From a virus, in IMG/VR virus record IMGVR_UViG_3300025646_000032, positions 1-64,000 of that record: 64,000 nucleotides of DNA; one strand, written 5' to 3'. The notes below the pieces were generated by a model that was given only the letters and a program-made list of their open reading frames with translations, ran no database searches and was not told where the DNA came from. Below, piece by piece: positions 1-8,370 of this stretch. How positions within the stretch are numbered: the first letter of the stretch is position 1; each line of letters opens with the position of its first letter. The position numbers and the translations under genes are program-made.

Positions 1-2
1 AA

Positions 3-1652
3 TTAAAATTTAAGTCCTAGTTCTTTAACTTTCTTTTGAAAGTCATCATCTAATATCCAATAATCGCCATCGATAACCTCTCCTTCTGGTTCGTCTGTTC
101 CCTTTCGAACATAAAAAGGAGTTAAATTTTCTTTTATATGTGCCATTTGTTTGTTATACAAACCGTCTCTGGTATTGATGTCTGTTAACTCTTTAAAAAA
201 AGTATTAGTTGACAACCATCCAAACAACACCATACACATAACTAAGTCATCATGATACCCTTCGTCCGCTTGATAAGTATTACCTTTTTCTACAAACGTA
301 GATATCTCATGTATAGTTTCTGCGTCAAAACAGAGTAACTTCTGTTCCTCCATTAAACTTTTAAAACTAAAACACCCCTGTCTTTTAACTTGCTTAGAAG
401 TACTTACACCACGTCTAGTAACTTTACCAAACCCTGGTGATACATACTGTCTATTTTTTTCAGTGACAGTACTAAAAATATTGTCGTATTCTATCTCCTC
501 ATGTAAAATGTCAACGACTTGTTGCCCAATGTCATTAGTTTCAATTAAGACATAGGCATTATTATAATCCTCACCTAACTTTGCTACAACGTTAGGATAT
601 AACATTGGCGCAATTTTATTATCTCTATATGTTGCTACTACTTTATATGGCATTTCAGTAATGTCAAAAACAACGCATGCTGAATAGTCACCACCAATAC
701 CTCTTGCAGTATCTACCGTAATTACATAGTATTTATTGATCTCAGGTTTTTCGTATACTTTTAAGGAATCGTTTTCAAATACCGGCTCTTTAGAACTTAA
801 TGCTCCAATAGTTCTAGCGTTAATAAGAGTATTAGATGAACCTAAAAACTCACATAAAACTTCCTGATTATACTTTAGTTCGCCTAAAAGTTTTAGTTGC
901 TCCTCAGCCCACTTCTCATCTCTACCAGGTATTTCACTGTAATGAATAAAATGATTTATGAAGCCATTAGTCCCTTTCTCAGATTCGTTCCAAAACTTCC
1001 AAAAATGATTATAACCTAGTGGGGTGGAGGTGAGAAGAATTTTTGTTGTCTCACCAGCAGAAATAGTAGGATATACAGAAGCAAAGAACTCATCAGCAAC
1101 ATTGTTTGGAATAATTGCAGCCTCGTCAATGTATAGCCAGTTTACTGACTTACCTCGAATACCTGAGGTTGTTGTGGCTGCTGTAAAAATACGACAATTA
1201 TTTTCTAACTCTACGTCACCTTTGTTCCAAGTTTTAACGCCCTGTTGCATCCAGATAGGTAAGTTCTCATACATAGTTTGATAACGTGCTAAAACTTCTC
1301 TAGCAGAAGCAGTCTTGTTACCCATAATAGCTACTGTTTTATCGCTACTAAAAATAGTATAATGTAGAATACATGCAGCGGCAGTAACAGTCTTACCTTG
1401 CTGTCTGCCTTCCATCAAAATAACTTTACGATTGTTAAGAATAAGATCTACTTTTTTCTTTTGACACTCATAAAGTTTAAATAATTGTAAGCCTCTATCT
1501 AGTGTAATAATTTGGCAATAATTTTCAATAAAGTAAATAGGATCTTCTTTACACTTTAAATATTCTTCAACCTGCTCCTTAGTAAACTCGTGAGCATACC
1601 CAATCGATTTTAGATTAGGATTGCCGTGATAAGAAGTTTCTTCGTTGCTCAT
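3..1652 (-). CDS. 17: Terminase large subunit (gp17)
   Basis: Motor ATPase and headful nuclease that packages concatemeric phage DNA into the prohead. The ATPase half shows Walker A EGRQQGKT (residues 81-88), Walker B LYIDEAA (173-179) and a coupling motif LLTSTP (206-211). The RNase H-fold nuclease half starts at ITVDTARGIGGDYS, with D314 as a likely metal ligand, and a later YHDD near the C-terminus. The length of 549 residues compares with 610 in T4, so it looks complete. The ATG overlaps the stop of the upstream methyltransferase by 4 bases (ATGA), so the two are probably translationally coupled. It is the last gene of the 13-14-15-16-(MT)-17 late block. Identification is by motif and synteny. 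Confidence 0.97.
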   Translation of the reverse strand: MSNEETSYHGNPNLKSIGYAHEFTKEQVEEYLKCKEDPIYFIENYCQIITLDRGLQLFKLYECQKKKVDLILNNRKVILMEGRQQGKTVTAAACILHYTIFSSDKTVAIMGNKTASAREVLARYQTMYENLPIWMQQGVKTWNKGDVELENNCRIFTAATTTSGIRGKSVNWLYIDEAAIIPNNVADEFFASVYPTISAGETTKILLTSTPLGYNHFWKFWNESEKGTNGFINHFIHYSEIPGRDEKWAEEQLKLLGELKYNQEVLCEFLGSSNTLINARTIGALSSKEPVFENDSLKVYEKPEINKYYVITVDTARGIGGDYSACVVFDITEMPYKVVATYRDNKIAPMLYPNVVAKLGEDYNNAYVLIETNDIGQQVVDILHEEIEYDNIFSTVTEKNRQYVSPGFGKVTRRGVSTSKQVKRQGCFSFKSLMEEQKLLCFDAETIHEISTFVEKGNTYQADEGYHDDLVMCMVLFGWLSTNTFFKELTDINTRDGLYNKQMAHIKENLTPFYVRKGTDEPEGEVIDGDYWILDDDFQKKVKELGLKF

Positions 1653-2218
1653 CTATTAACCTTAAAAACTGCCTTTTGTTTTTCTGTAGTATAAGGCATA
1701 CTATACTTTTCTGAAAATTCGTCTACTGCCTCTTGTACATCTTTCATTTGCAAATCATCTACAATCATCAAATCTGTGCACCACTCTACCCAATACTCCA
1801 TATTTCTAATTGTAGATTTTTTTCTATGACATGCATCAATATAAACTATATTATAATCTTTAGTATTTTTAAAATTATTCCAATTCATTGGAACATGAAA
1901 GGGTAATTGTTCGTGTGTTATACCAGAGTCCTTTGTGTTTTCAATAAAGTCTTTATAGTCTCTATCGATAGCAACCGAACGATCATAAGGATTAATCCAA
2001 GAATCCATACAGTGTATGGACCAATCAATGTTTAACTTTTCAAATATATCTTTAAAAGCTAAAGCACTTCTTCCAAGATAACTTCCTACCTCTAAAACAG
2101 ATAATTTATCTTTTTTCAAAGAGGCAATCTGATTATAGAAAATGTAATAGTCTGCTTCATCGAATGTAGTCCCAATCCAGTAGTCAGGATAACTCTCGAC
2201 CTGCTTCCACGTGCGCAT
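1649..2218 (-). CDS. Class I SAM-dependent methyltransferase, inserted between gp16 and gp17
   Basis: A 189-residue protein with a Rossmann SAM-binding motif LEVGSYLGRSALAF (about residues 42-55) and a later VYIDACH strand (about 125), the pattern of the Methyltransf_24 type. The substrate is unknown. By family these act on small molecules or sugars rather than DNA, and there is no DPPY-type DNA methylase motif. It sits with a 2-bp gap after gp16 and a 4-bp overlap into gp17, so it is co-transcribed with the packaging genes. In T4 itself gp16 and gp17 are adjacent, so this is an insertion (a moron-like gene) in the most conserved operon of the phage. Confidence 0.75.
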   Translation of the reverse strand: MRTWKQVESYPDYWIGTTFDEADYYIFYNQIASLKKDKLSVLEVGSYLGRSALAFKDIFEKLNIDWSIHCMDSWINPYDRSVAIDRDYKDFIENTKDSGITHEQLPFHVPMNWNNFKNTKDYNIVYIDACHRKKSTIRNMEYWVEWCTDLMIVDDLQMKDVQEAVDEFSEKYSMPYTTEKQKAVFKVNR

Positions 2219-2220
2219 AA

Positions 2221-2670
2221 TTAATTACCTTCAATTACTTTTGACTCTTCTTTACCTAAAGCCCTTAATAAATCTTTTGTACTTCCAACAAAAAGATTAT
2301 TATTTGTTACTCCTTTTTGTTGTACCTTATTATCGTCTTTTTGTACTTTTTTCTTTTGTCCTTGAATATCCATCATGTCTTTTGCATTTTCTTGCATAGT
2401 CTTAATAAGTTGTCCAGCGACTTCGTATGCTCTAGGATGATCGCTGTTTTTTGCTATGTGTAAAATGCCTTGAATAGCTTCTTCACTGTAAGCGCCAGCT
2501 CTTTTAAGCATGTCTCTCGCTTCTTGAAAGTCCTGTTCAAGTTGTTGTTCTTCAGTTGTGTGTGTAGAAGGAAGATTTTTTTCTTTTCTGTGTTCAACAA
2601 GAGATTTATCTAGAGCCGCTGTTGGGCTAGTTTTAAACTTCTTATCTAATTCTTCAAATGGATTATCCAA
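2221..2670 (-). CDS. 16: Terminase small subunit (gp16)
   Basis: Small terminase regulator that is expected to form rings and stimulate the gp17 ATPase. Assignment rests on position directly between gp15 and gp17, size (about 150 residues, T4 gp16 is 164) and a highly charged helical composition with a central coiled-coil-like stretch (TEEQQLEQDFQEARDMLKRA). I place the start at a TTG at 2670 because GGGAG sits 6 bases upstream. A longer reading frame begins at another TTG at 2685. The start overlaps the end of gp15 by 8 bases. Sequence motifs in this family are weak, so synteny carries most of the evidence. Confidence 0.8.
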   Translation of the reverse strand: MDNPFEELDKKFKTSPTAALDKSLVEHRKEKNLPSTHTTEEQQLEQDFQEARDMLKRAGAYSEEAIQGILHIAKNSDHPRAYEVAGQLIKTMQENAKDMMDIQGQKKKVQKDDNKVQQKGVTNNNLFVGSTKDLLRALGKEESKVIEGN

Positions 2671-3472
2671 GATTGTCTCCCTCAAAATCCTCTAGGATTT
2701 CTTTTATATAATCATATTTGTCTGCTGGTGTTAAAGTTAAATCTTCTAAACCGGTTTCAGCATCTGCAATTGATGAAGTTGACCTTAACGTATTATCAGT
2801 TAATATGTCTGTATCACCATAAAGGTTTGCAATAGCTTTCTTAATAACACCGGCATTGCTAACATACCCATAAAAGTTTAGTCTCATTGTAAAATTTAAA
2901 GTCCAAATAATACTTTGTCTAGCAGACATGTCACCTTCATATTGATCATCATAATTAATTCCATCTAATGTAATTTTAATATCTCTTTTAATACCTAACT
3001 CAGGAAGTTCATTTACAGTAACATTAAAATCTGGATTAAAATATGGTAAAATTTGTTCTACAATTTGTAGTGCGTCCTCTTGGTTTTTAGCAAAAACATA
3101 TAATGAAACGCCCATGTTGTATGGTGTAGAAACAAAAGTGCTTCTTACTGTATTAACATTATCATTTTCGCCAACAGCTCTATTTCTTTGTATTGGCGAA
3201 ACTTTTCTTGCAGGGTCAAAGACAAATTGATCAATCTCAAAACCCATTCTAGGCAAAGTAATTGCAACCTCGCCTCTTGCTAGTTCGTCTGGAATAGCAG
3301 CAATTCTAGCTAAAAACTTTTGTTTCGTAGAGTAAGATAGAGGTACACGAATGGACTGTGACAAGTTTCCGTCAGAGTCTCTTCTATCAACATTAATGTT
3401 ATTAAATATCATACCAAAGGCAATAATTGCCTTCTTAACGTGCTGATGATAAAATGTTTGATTCTTAAACAT
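2663..3472 (-). CDS. 15: Tail sheath stabilizer and completion protein (gp15)
   Basis: Terminates the contractile tail and joins it to the neck. The N-terminus MFKNQTFYHQHVKKAI, followed by FNNINVDRRD and the RVPLSYSTKQKFLARI segment, is the typical opening of T4-like gp15. The length of 269 residues is close to T4 gp15 (272). The ATG shares one base with the stop of gp14 (TAATG), indicating coupled translation. It acts as a hexameric ring on the last sheath/tube layer, which fits its place between gp14 and the terminase genes in the late operon. Confidence 0.9.
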   Translation of the reverse strand: MFKNQTFYHQHVKKAIIAFGMIFNNINVDRRDSDGNLSQSIRVPLSYSTKQKFLARIAAIPDELARGEVAITLPRMGFEIDQFVFDPARKVSPIQRNRAVGENDNVNTVRSTFVSTPYNMGVSLYVFAKNQEDALQIVEQILPYFNPDFNVTVNELPELGIKRDIKITLDGINYDDQYEGDMSARQSIIWTLNFTMRLNFYGYVSNAGVIKKAIANLYGDTDILTDNTLRSTSSIADAETGLEDLTLTPADKYDYIKEILEDFEGDNLG

Positions 3473-4227
3473 TACGAGTTACTACCTATCTCACCAAATG
3501 GATTTATTTCTGTGAAGTCTAAAATGTCTTCAATATTATTTAGTGTACCAAAATTGTAGTTATCTGTCGTTGTATTTGTTTTAACAACCGAGAAACCTTC
3601 TAAAGTAAATGGCTCAGAATCTTCTGCAATTAAATATTCTCCATCCTCTGTCAACAGACCATATTCAAGTTGATCTAAAGTATTATCATCTTGGAAGTCA
3701 TCTACCTGTTGTATACCTGTCTCAAACTCTTCTGAGCTGTATTCGAACAATTCACACTCTAGTCTATAAACGTATAGTTTGCCTGCTTGATAAAAAGGAT
3801 TGGCAAAGTCAACTAGTTTAATTTCAAATATAGAGTTTGTTTTAGGAAAATAAATTAAATCTCCTTCAGCGGGCCTTGAGTCAACATTGTAAACACCGCC
3901 AGATGTGGATACTAATTCTTCCCATCTTCTTCTAGGAAGAACAAACGTTGCAGAGTCTCTAACCTCTATACCAAATTTTGTAAATATATCTCCATCACCG
4001 TCAAAACCATTAACGTTCTCAAGATACATCTCAATAGGGTATGCCTGAGTAAACTCAGACAAAGTATCTTCGTCAAAAAGTAAATCTTCGTTAACTACGG
4101 TTCTGGGAAGGTAATAAACATCATTGCCATAAATTTTTATAGACTCGATGATTAAATCTTCAATAAGGCGCTGTTCATTAGTAGTCCCTATCGATTCGCC
4201 TTGTTGGAAATAGAAGTTAGTGGGCAT
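3472..4227 (-). CDS. 14: Neck protein (gp14)
   Basis: Head-to-tail connector (neck) component. The N-terminal region MPTNFYFQQGESIGTTNEQR, then IYGNDVYYLPRT, and the FVLPRRRWEELV segment are characteristic of T4-like gp14. 251 residues against 256 in T4. It is transcribed with gp13 (4-base gap) and gp15 (1-base overlap), the canonical order 13-14-15. The acidic C-terminal third is rich in D, E and T, as is common in marine T4-like versions. Confidence 0.92.
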   Translation of the reverse strand: MPTNFYFQQGESIGTTNEQRLIEDLIIESIKIYGNDVYYLPRTVVNEDLLFDEDTLSEFTQAYPIEMYLENVNGFDGDGDIFTKFGIEVRDSATFVLPRRRWEELVSTSGGVYNVDSRPAEGDLIYFPKTNSIFEIKLVDFANPFYQAGKLYVYRLECELFEYSSEEFETGIQQVDDFQDDNTLDQLEYGLLTEDGEYLIAEDSEPFTLEGFSVVKTNTTTDNYNFGTLNNIEDILDFTEINPFGEIGSNS

Positions 4228-4231
4228 TGGC

Positions 4232-5200
4232 TTACCCTATCATGAATGTCGGAGGTAATTCGTATCTTCTCTGCATTTCATCTTCAATGGTTGAAATTTC
4301 TTGAATTGCTTCTTGGAAGATCGTATCCCCGTTTAGTGTTACACCCCCAGGTAATTGTATGCCTCCGAACTTTTTCATATTCTCGCCCCACTGACGCTTA
4401 ATAAGTGCTGTTGCGTATTTCTTTAAAAACATGTCATCATATACCTCTGAGTAGTTAGCGGGATCTAAAATAGCATAAGCCTCAGCGACAACATAATCTC
4501 CGGGGTTGAAAGTTTTATCCCAATCAGTATCAATATAAAGTCTGTTCGTCTTTCTATTCCAACGAATTTGGCGAGATGAAACTAATAGTTGTTCTAGTGT
4601 TGTTAAATGAGACTGAACGATCGTGTAGTATGTCATATCTGCTCCTAGCAAATTATACAAATCGTTCTGTCTAAATTGATACATAATATCAAAGAGGTTA
4701 CCATCCCTGGTATTAGCAGTAGCTGCTCCTCCAAAATTAAAAAGTCTAATAATACCTGTAATGCCGTTTGAAATAGGAATGTATCCCTTTTCAATATCGC
4801 CTTCGGTATAAAAATCTGAAGCAGAGACAGTTGCAACAATGCCAGACTCGGCACCGCTTACTGTTTCACTTGCTTGAAATGTGCCTGTAATTTTTTCAGC
4901 AGTAACATATTGTCCCGAAACAGAAGAAACTTTAGTAAATGCACCAGATGTTGCACCAATAATAGTCTCCCCTACTTGGAAATTTTCTACGACTGAAGAT
5001 GTAAATTTAATCTTTGAGCCTTCAATTTGATGTCTAACATAAGTTCTCTCTACGCCATCAAAATGATACTCCTGAAAAAACTGCAAAGCGTCATCGATTC
5101 TATCGTTAATTTGATCTTCATCAACGTTTATCTCGATGACAGGAAACCCTAGCCTTCTAAGACAATAGTCAATTAAATCTTGTCTTGTAGATAAAGCCAC
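4232..5200 (-). CDS. 13: Neck protein (gp13)
   Basis: Connector protein that binds the portal vertex and starts neck assembly. The N-terminus STRQDLIDYCLRRLGFPVIE and the following INDRIDDALQFFQEYHFDG are diagnostic of T4-like gp13. 322 residues, near the T4 size of 309. A short beta-rich insert around residues 60-130 (GETIIGATSGAFTKV... ETVSGAESGIVATV) is a repeat-like decoration. The start codon is GTG at 5200, inside TAGTG, where the stop of the upstream fibre gene and this start share one base. AGGAG lies about 10 bases upstream. Confidence 0.93.
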   Translation of the reverse strand: MALSTRQDLIDYCLRRLGFPVIEINVDEDQINDRIDDALQFFQEYHFDGVERTYVRHQIEGSKIKFTSSVVENFQVGETIIGATSGAFTKVSSVSGQYVTAEKITGTFQASETVSGAESGIVATVSASDFYTEGDIEKGYIPISNGITGIIRLFNFGGAATANTRDGNLFDIMYQFRQNDLYNLLGADMTYYTIVQSHLTTLEQLLVSSRQIRWNRKTNRLYIDTDWDKTFNPGDYVVAEAYAILDPANYSEVYDDMFLKKYATALIKRQWGENMKKFGGIQLPGGVTLNGDTIFQEAIQEISTIEDEMQRRYELPPTFMIG

Positions 5201-5508
5201 TAGCTAAGTGCTCCTAAATCTTCTGTAGTTAATTGCCCGTTTGGTGTACTTAGATTATCAAAATTTGCAACCAAAGATTGTCCAAAAGCATCTGTACTTC
5301 CTGACAAACCTCCTAAGTCTCCTGTTGGAAACACAAGACTAGGATCAGCCACAGCATAGTTTGATAATTTAATAATATTACCCGAGCTGTCTTTTGTATA
5401 AAGAATTCTGTCAGCCGTGTTCATGGCAATCTCACCAACAGCTAGATCACTAACTGTTGGTGAGGATGAGCTCGTCTCACTTCTTTTAACTTTAATAGTT
5501 ATAGCCAT
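5200..5508 (-). CDS. Small fibre-adaptor protein with MAITIK-KRSET N-terminal domain
   Basis: A 102-residue probable virion protein. Its first 50 residues (MAITIKVKRSETSSSSP, VGEIAMNTADRILYTKD) closely match the start of the 118-residue protein at 7504-7860 and resemble the N-terminal domains of the two long fibre proteins nearby. This fold is common at the start of tail fibre proteins. The rest is short, with no receptor-binding repeat domain, ending in TTEDLGALS. It could be an adaptor or a remnant of a longer fibre. A late box lies 48 bases upstream of the ATG. The function is inferred only. Confidence 0.6.
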   Translation of the reverse strand: MAITIKVKRSETSSSSPTVSDLAVGEIAMNTADRILYTKDSSGNIIKLSNYAVADPSLVFPTGDLGGLSGSTDAFGQSLVANFDNLSTPNGQLTTEDLGALS

Positions 5509-5523
5509 TAAAATTTATCCGTT

Positions 5524-7269
5524 TTAGTTGAGTAATGTTCCTGCACTATTGTAAATATTTATACGATAATACGCACTACTTTGACCGTCTAACAAATCTG
5601 AATCTAAACCAGACCCAGAACCATCAACTGTTTTGAGTTTGGCCAACACATCTGCTGCTGTGTAAGAAGCACTTGCTAACTTAGCATTTAACTGAGTTTG
5701 AATGCTGCTTGTTACACCATCAACATAATTCAATTCAACAGTAGTAGCAGTAACACCGTCAAGCAAATTAAGTTCAGCTGCCGTTGCTGAGATGCTAAGA
5801 TCAGCTAGATTCTGTACTGCTGAATCTGCAAGTGCACCTTGAGCGCTAGTTGCTTTACCATTTAACTGTGTCTGGATATTGCTTGTTACACCATCAACAT
5901 AATTTAATTCAACAGTACTAGCAGTAACACCGTCAAGCAGATTAAGTTCACTAACACTTGCGGTTAAACCAGTAAGTGTAACTGCTGTTGAAGCATTAGA
6001 AGCTGTGCCTGTCAAGTTACCAGTTACATTACCAGTAACATTACCTGTTAGGTTTGCTTCAACTGTTCCTGCTACAAATGTCTCTGAACCAATTGTCCAC
6101 TTATCATTTGTTTCGTCCCACAAAAATGTTTTGGCAGTTGACCCGCCTCTGCTGATGCTAATTCCAGCATCTTCTGTAGGTGAACCAGATGTAAAGTTAC
6201 TGTTTAAAACAATAGTGTTGTCTGCTAAATTAATAGTCTCAGAGTTAACTGTAGTGGTTGTACCGCCTACTGTTAGGTTACCTGTGATGTTGATGTCGTC
6301 ATTAACAGTTACATTACCTGTACCGTTACCACTTAATACTAGGTTAGTATCAGTAGATTTGGTTGTAATCTGATCAACTTTAATGTTGTTAGCAAATGTA
6401 ATATCGTTTCCTGCACTGTTTGTAATGTTTTGCCCATCTTCAATTTGAAGTGTACCTTTAACTTGAACAGTACCTGTACCTGTAGGATCAAGTTCAATGT
6501 CACCAGATCCGCTAGTCTGTACAGCAACGTTTTGGTTAGAGTCTGCAGAAATTGTAATTGTACCTGAGTTATCGGATACAACCTGTTGTCCGTTAACATA
6601 TAACGAACCAGGACCTACATAAATATCCCTCCACTGTTTTGTAGAAGAACCTAAATCATAGGTAACGTCTGCTGAAGGAACAATACTGCCGTCTAGTACA
6701 GTAAGTAAGCTCTTAACTCTAGCATCTGTGTAATATTGGTTTGTTGAACCTTCTGAAACATCATCTGTATCAGCAGCTGCTAGTTTCGTATCGAAATCAG
6801 CATTTGCTCTTGCAGTTGTGTAGTAAAGATTAGTACTTCCTTCTGAAACATCATCTGTATCAGCAGCGGCTAGTTTCGTATCGAAATCAGCATTTGCTCT
6901 AGCAGCTGTGTAGTAAAGATTAGTTGAACCTTCAGTTACATCATCTGTAGTACCAGATAATTCACTTAAAGCATCTTTACTTTGTACTTGGGTGTCTACA
7001 TAGGATTTTGTTGCCATAGTATCAGTATCTGCTGAAATTTCACCAGTACTGTTATTATAAGAAATACCTGTGCCTGAACTTAAACTGCTAAGTGTAATAG
7101 CGCTGGTATTAGATAAATCTGCTAGGGCAATTTCAAATCCACCTTGTGTAGAACCATCATGAACAACAAGGGTATCTTTAGTAGTATTAACAGTTATCTC
7201 ACCTACTGCACCAGTAAATGATGAGTGTTCTGCTGTTGTTCCCCTTCTAAGTTGTAATATTGTTGGCAT
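5524..7269 (-). CDS. Tail fibre-like virion protein with repeated DDVSEGSTNLYYT and ELNLLDGVTA modules
   Basis: A 581-residue probable tail fibre. The N-terminus MPTILQLRRGTTAEHSSFTG with VNTTKDTLVVHDGSTQGG is an attachment-type domain shared with the 74-residue protein at 7280-7504. Then come three copies of a DDVSEGSTNLYYT-ARANADFDTKL repeat, a beta-rich region (TGNVTGNVTGNLTGTASN), and two copies of an ELNLLDGVTA-T-VELNYVDGVTS-IQTQLN unit. The repeats suggest a trimeric beta shaft. The C-terminus YNSAGTLLN matches the end of the protein at 17714-18214. A ribosome site AGGAGA precedes the ATG. It likely contributes to host adsorption, but the receptor is unknown. Confidence 0.75.
   Translation of the reverse strand: MPTILQLRRGTTAEHSSFTGAVGEITVNTTKDTLVVHDGSTQGGFEIALADLSNTSAITLSSLSSGTGISYNNSTGEISADTDTMATKSYVDTQVQSKDALSELSGTTDDVTEGSTNLYYTAARANADFDTKLAAADTDDVSEGSTNLYYTTARANADFDTKLAAADTDDVSEGSTNQYYTDARVKSLLTVLDGSIVPSADVTYDLGSSTKQWRDIYVGPGSLYVNGQQVVSDNSGTITISADSNQNVAVQTSGSGDIELDPTGTGTVQVKGTLQIEDGQNITNSAGNDITFANNIKVDQITTKSTDTNLVLSGNGTGNVTVNDDINITGNLTVGGTTTTVNSETINLADNTIVLNSNFTSGSPTEDAGISISRGGSTAKTFLWDETNDKWTIGSETFVAGTVEANLTGNVTGNVTGNLTGTASNASTAVTLTGLTASVSELNLLDGVTASTVELNYVDGVTSNIQTQLNGKATSAQGALADSAVQNLADLSISATAAELNLLDGVTATTVELNYVDGVTSSIQTQLNAKLASASYTAADVLAKLKTVDGSGSGLDSDLLDGQSSAYYRINIYNSAGTLLN
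5556..5563 (-). promoter_or_regulatory. Late promoter box TATAAATA before the 102-residue gene / neck operon
   Basis: A perfect minus-strand TATAAATA inside the end of the 581-residue fibre gene, 48 bases upstream of the ATG at 5508. It could give separate late expression to the adaptor, neck and terminase genes. Confidence 0.5.
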
Positions 7270-7279
7270 ATTTTATCTC

Positions 7280-7504
7280 CTAGTATGTCCCACCATCAAG
7301 AGCGTCAACTTGGGAACCTGGCACTACCGCGCTAACTGGTAAATTATCTAAGTCTGCTCTTAAAATTTCGTATCCCCCTTGTGTTGTTCCATCATGAAGA
7401 ACAAGGGTGTTTTTTGTTGTGTTTACGGTAATTTCTGCTTCAGCACCAGTAAATGATGCGTGCTGAGTAGTTGTACCGCGTCTAAGTTTAACTCTCGCTG
7501 CCAT
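7280..7504 (-). CDS. Small fibre-adaptor protein (stand-alone N-terminal domain, LDGGTY C-terminus)
   Basis: A 74-residue protein nearly identical in architecture to the first 55 residues of the downstream 581-residue fibre (KLRRGTTTQHASFTG; VNTTKNTLVLHDGTTQGGYE) and then ending abruptly in VDALDGGTY. The LDGGTY ending recurs in the proteins at 8371-9861 and 9936-10175. It starts inside TAATG with the upstream stop and has GAGGG before the start. It looks like a single-domain virion adaptor produced by duplication of the fibre N-terminus. The function is unknown. Confidence 0.6.
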   Translation of the reverse strand: MAARVKLRRGTTTQHASFTGAEAEITVNTTKNTLVLHDGTTQGGYEILRADLDNLPVSAVVPGSQVDALDGGTY

Positions 7505-7860
7505 TAGGTTAACCCTCCGTAATCTACGCTGTTATAACCAATGACTGTATCAGTAATGAGGCCATAATCTAAGTCAGCTGTTTGTGTACATCTGACAATA
7601 GCTGTTCCTGGACTACTTGTAGTATCTACTGTAAAGTTTCCAAATGTTGTATCCAAAAAGGATATATTGGAAACATCAGCACTAGTAGAACCATCATTCA
7701 CAGCAACACCACCGCCTATCGCTTGGATAGCATCACTTGAGTCTCTTACATACAGCTTTTTATCTGCTGTATTAATAGCAATCTCACCTACTGCTAGATC
7801 ACTAGTTGTAGGTACTGAGCTCGCTGTTTCCGATCTCTTCGGCTTGATTGTTATCGCCAT
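7504..7860 (-). CDS. Small fibre-adaptor protein paralogous to 5200-5508
   Basis: 118 residues opening with MAITIKPKRSETASSVPTT and VGEIAINTADKKLYVRD, a clear paralogue of the 102-residue protein at 5200-5508. The middle has a short beta-rich segment (NISFLDTTFGNFTVDTTSSP) and the end is YNSVDYGGLT. A strong ribosome site (AGGAGA) precedes the ATG. Its first 59 bases overlap the 3' end of the upstream coiled-coil gene in another frame, an unusually long overlap for this compact genome. It is probably a virion protein of the fibre/adaptor network. The biochemical role is unknown. Confidence 0.6.
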   Translation of the reverse strand: MAITIKPKRSETASSVPTTSDLAVGEIAINTADKKLYVRDSSDAIQAIGGGVAVNDGSTSADVSNISFLDTTFGNFTVDTTSSPGTAIVRCTQTADLDYGLITDTVIGYNSVDYGGLT

Positions 7861-8326
7861 TTAAATTCTCCTGTTCTTTATTAGTGTACTCTGCTAACTG
7901 TTTTTTCAAGGAGTCAATTTTCTTATCAGCCTGTGAAAGTTCTTTCACTAAAATATCATTAGAGGTTTTAAGTTTGTCGTCTATTAAAACTTCTTTAGGC
8001 TCGGCATTTTTCAATTCTTTAATTGCTTGCTTCGCCTTTTGTAATTCTTGTTTTAACATATCGTTCTCATTTTCTAAAAATGCGTTAGTTTCAACCAATC
8101 CTGAAACATCATCTGCACTTTTAGAGTTTTTTTCCTCTTGTTGATCTTCAAAACTTTGTCTTAAAGTAACAATATATTCTTCCAACTCTTTAACTTGTTT
8201 ATTAGCAAGTTTAAGTTTAGCTTCTAACAAAACTCCATCCATTGTTTTATCAGTTAACTTTTTTGATAAACTTTGAATGTATTCATTAATTAAAGCATCA
8301 TTTTGTTGTGTATTTGTATCCATCAT
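7802..8326 (-). CDS. Coiled-coil protein of unknown function
   Basis: 174 residues, almost entirely predicted helix with heptad character (LLEAKLKLANKQVKELEEYI; KQELQKAKQAIKELKN; KELSQADKKIDSLKKQLAEY). No catalytic motif, signal peptide or membrane segment. It lies between the 496-residue fibre and the small adaptors, so a role as fibre assembly chaperone or trimerising rod is possible but unproven. It starts with two adjacent ATGs after CTGAGGTGG. A GC-rich hairpin separates it from the upstream fibre gene. Confidence 0.6.
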   Translation of the reverse strand: MMDTNTQQNDALINEYIQSLSKKLTDKTMDGVLLEAKLKLANKQVKELEEYIVTLRQSFEDQQEEKNSKSADDVSGLVETNAFLENENDMLKQELQKAKQAIKELKNAEPKEVLIDDKLKTSNDILVKELSQADKKIDSLKKQLAEYTNKEQENLNGDNNQAEEIGNSELSTYN

Positions 8327-8339
8327 TCCACCTCAGTGT

Positions 8340-8358
8340 AAGGGGGCCGAAGCCCCCC
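8340..8358 (-). terminator. GC-rich hairpin with UUCG loop after the 496-residue fibre gene
   Basis: On the minus strand a 6-bp stem GGGGGC/GCCCCC closes a TTCG tetraloop, 12 bases past the stop of the gene at 8371-9861. Only two T residues follow, so it is a weak intrinsic terminator or an RNA-stabilising 3' end rather than a strong stop. It stands out in AT-rich surroundings. Confidence 0.6.
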
Positions 8359-8370
8359 TTTAATTATCAA

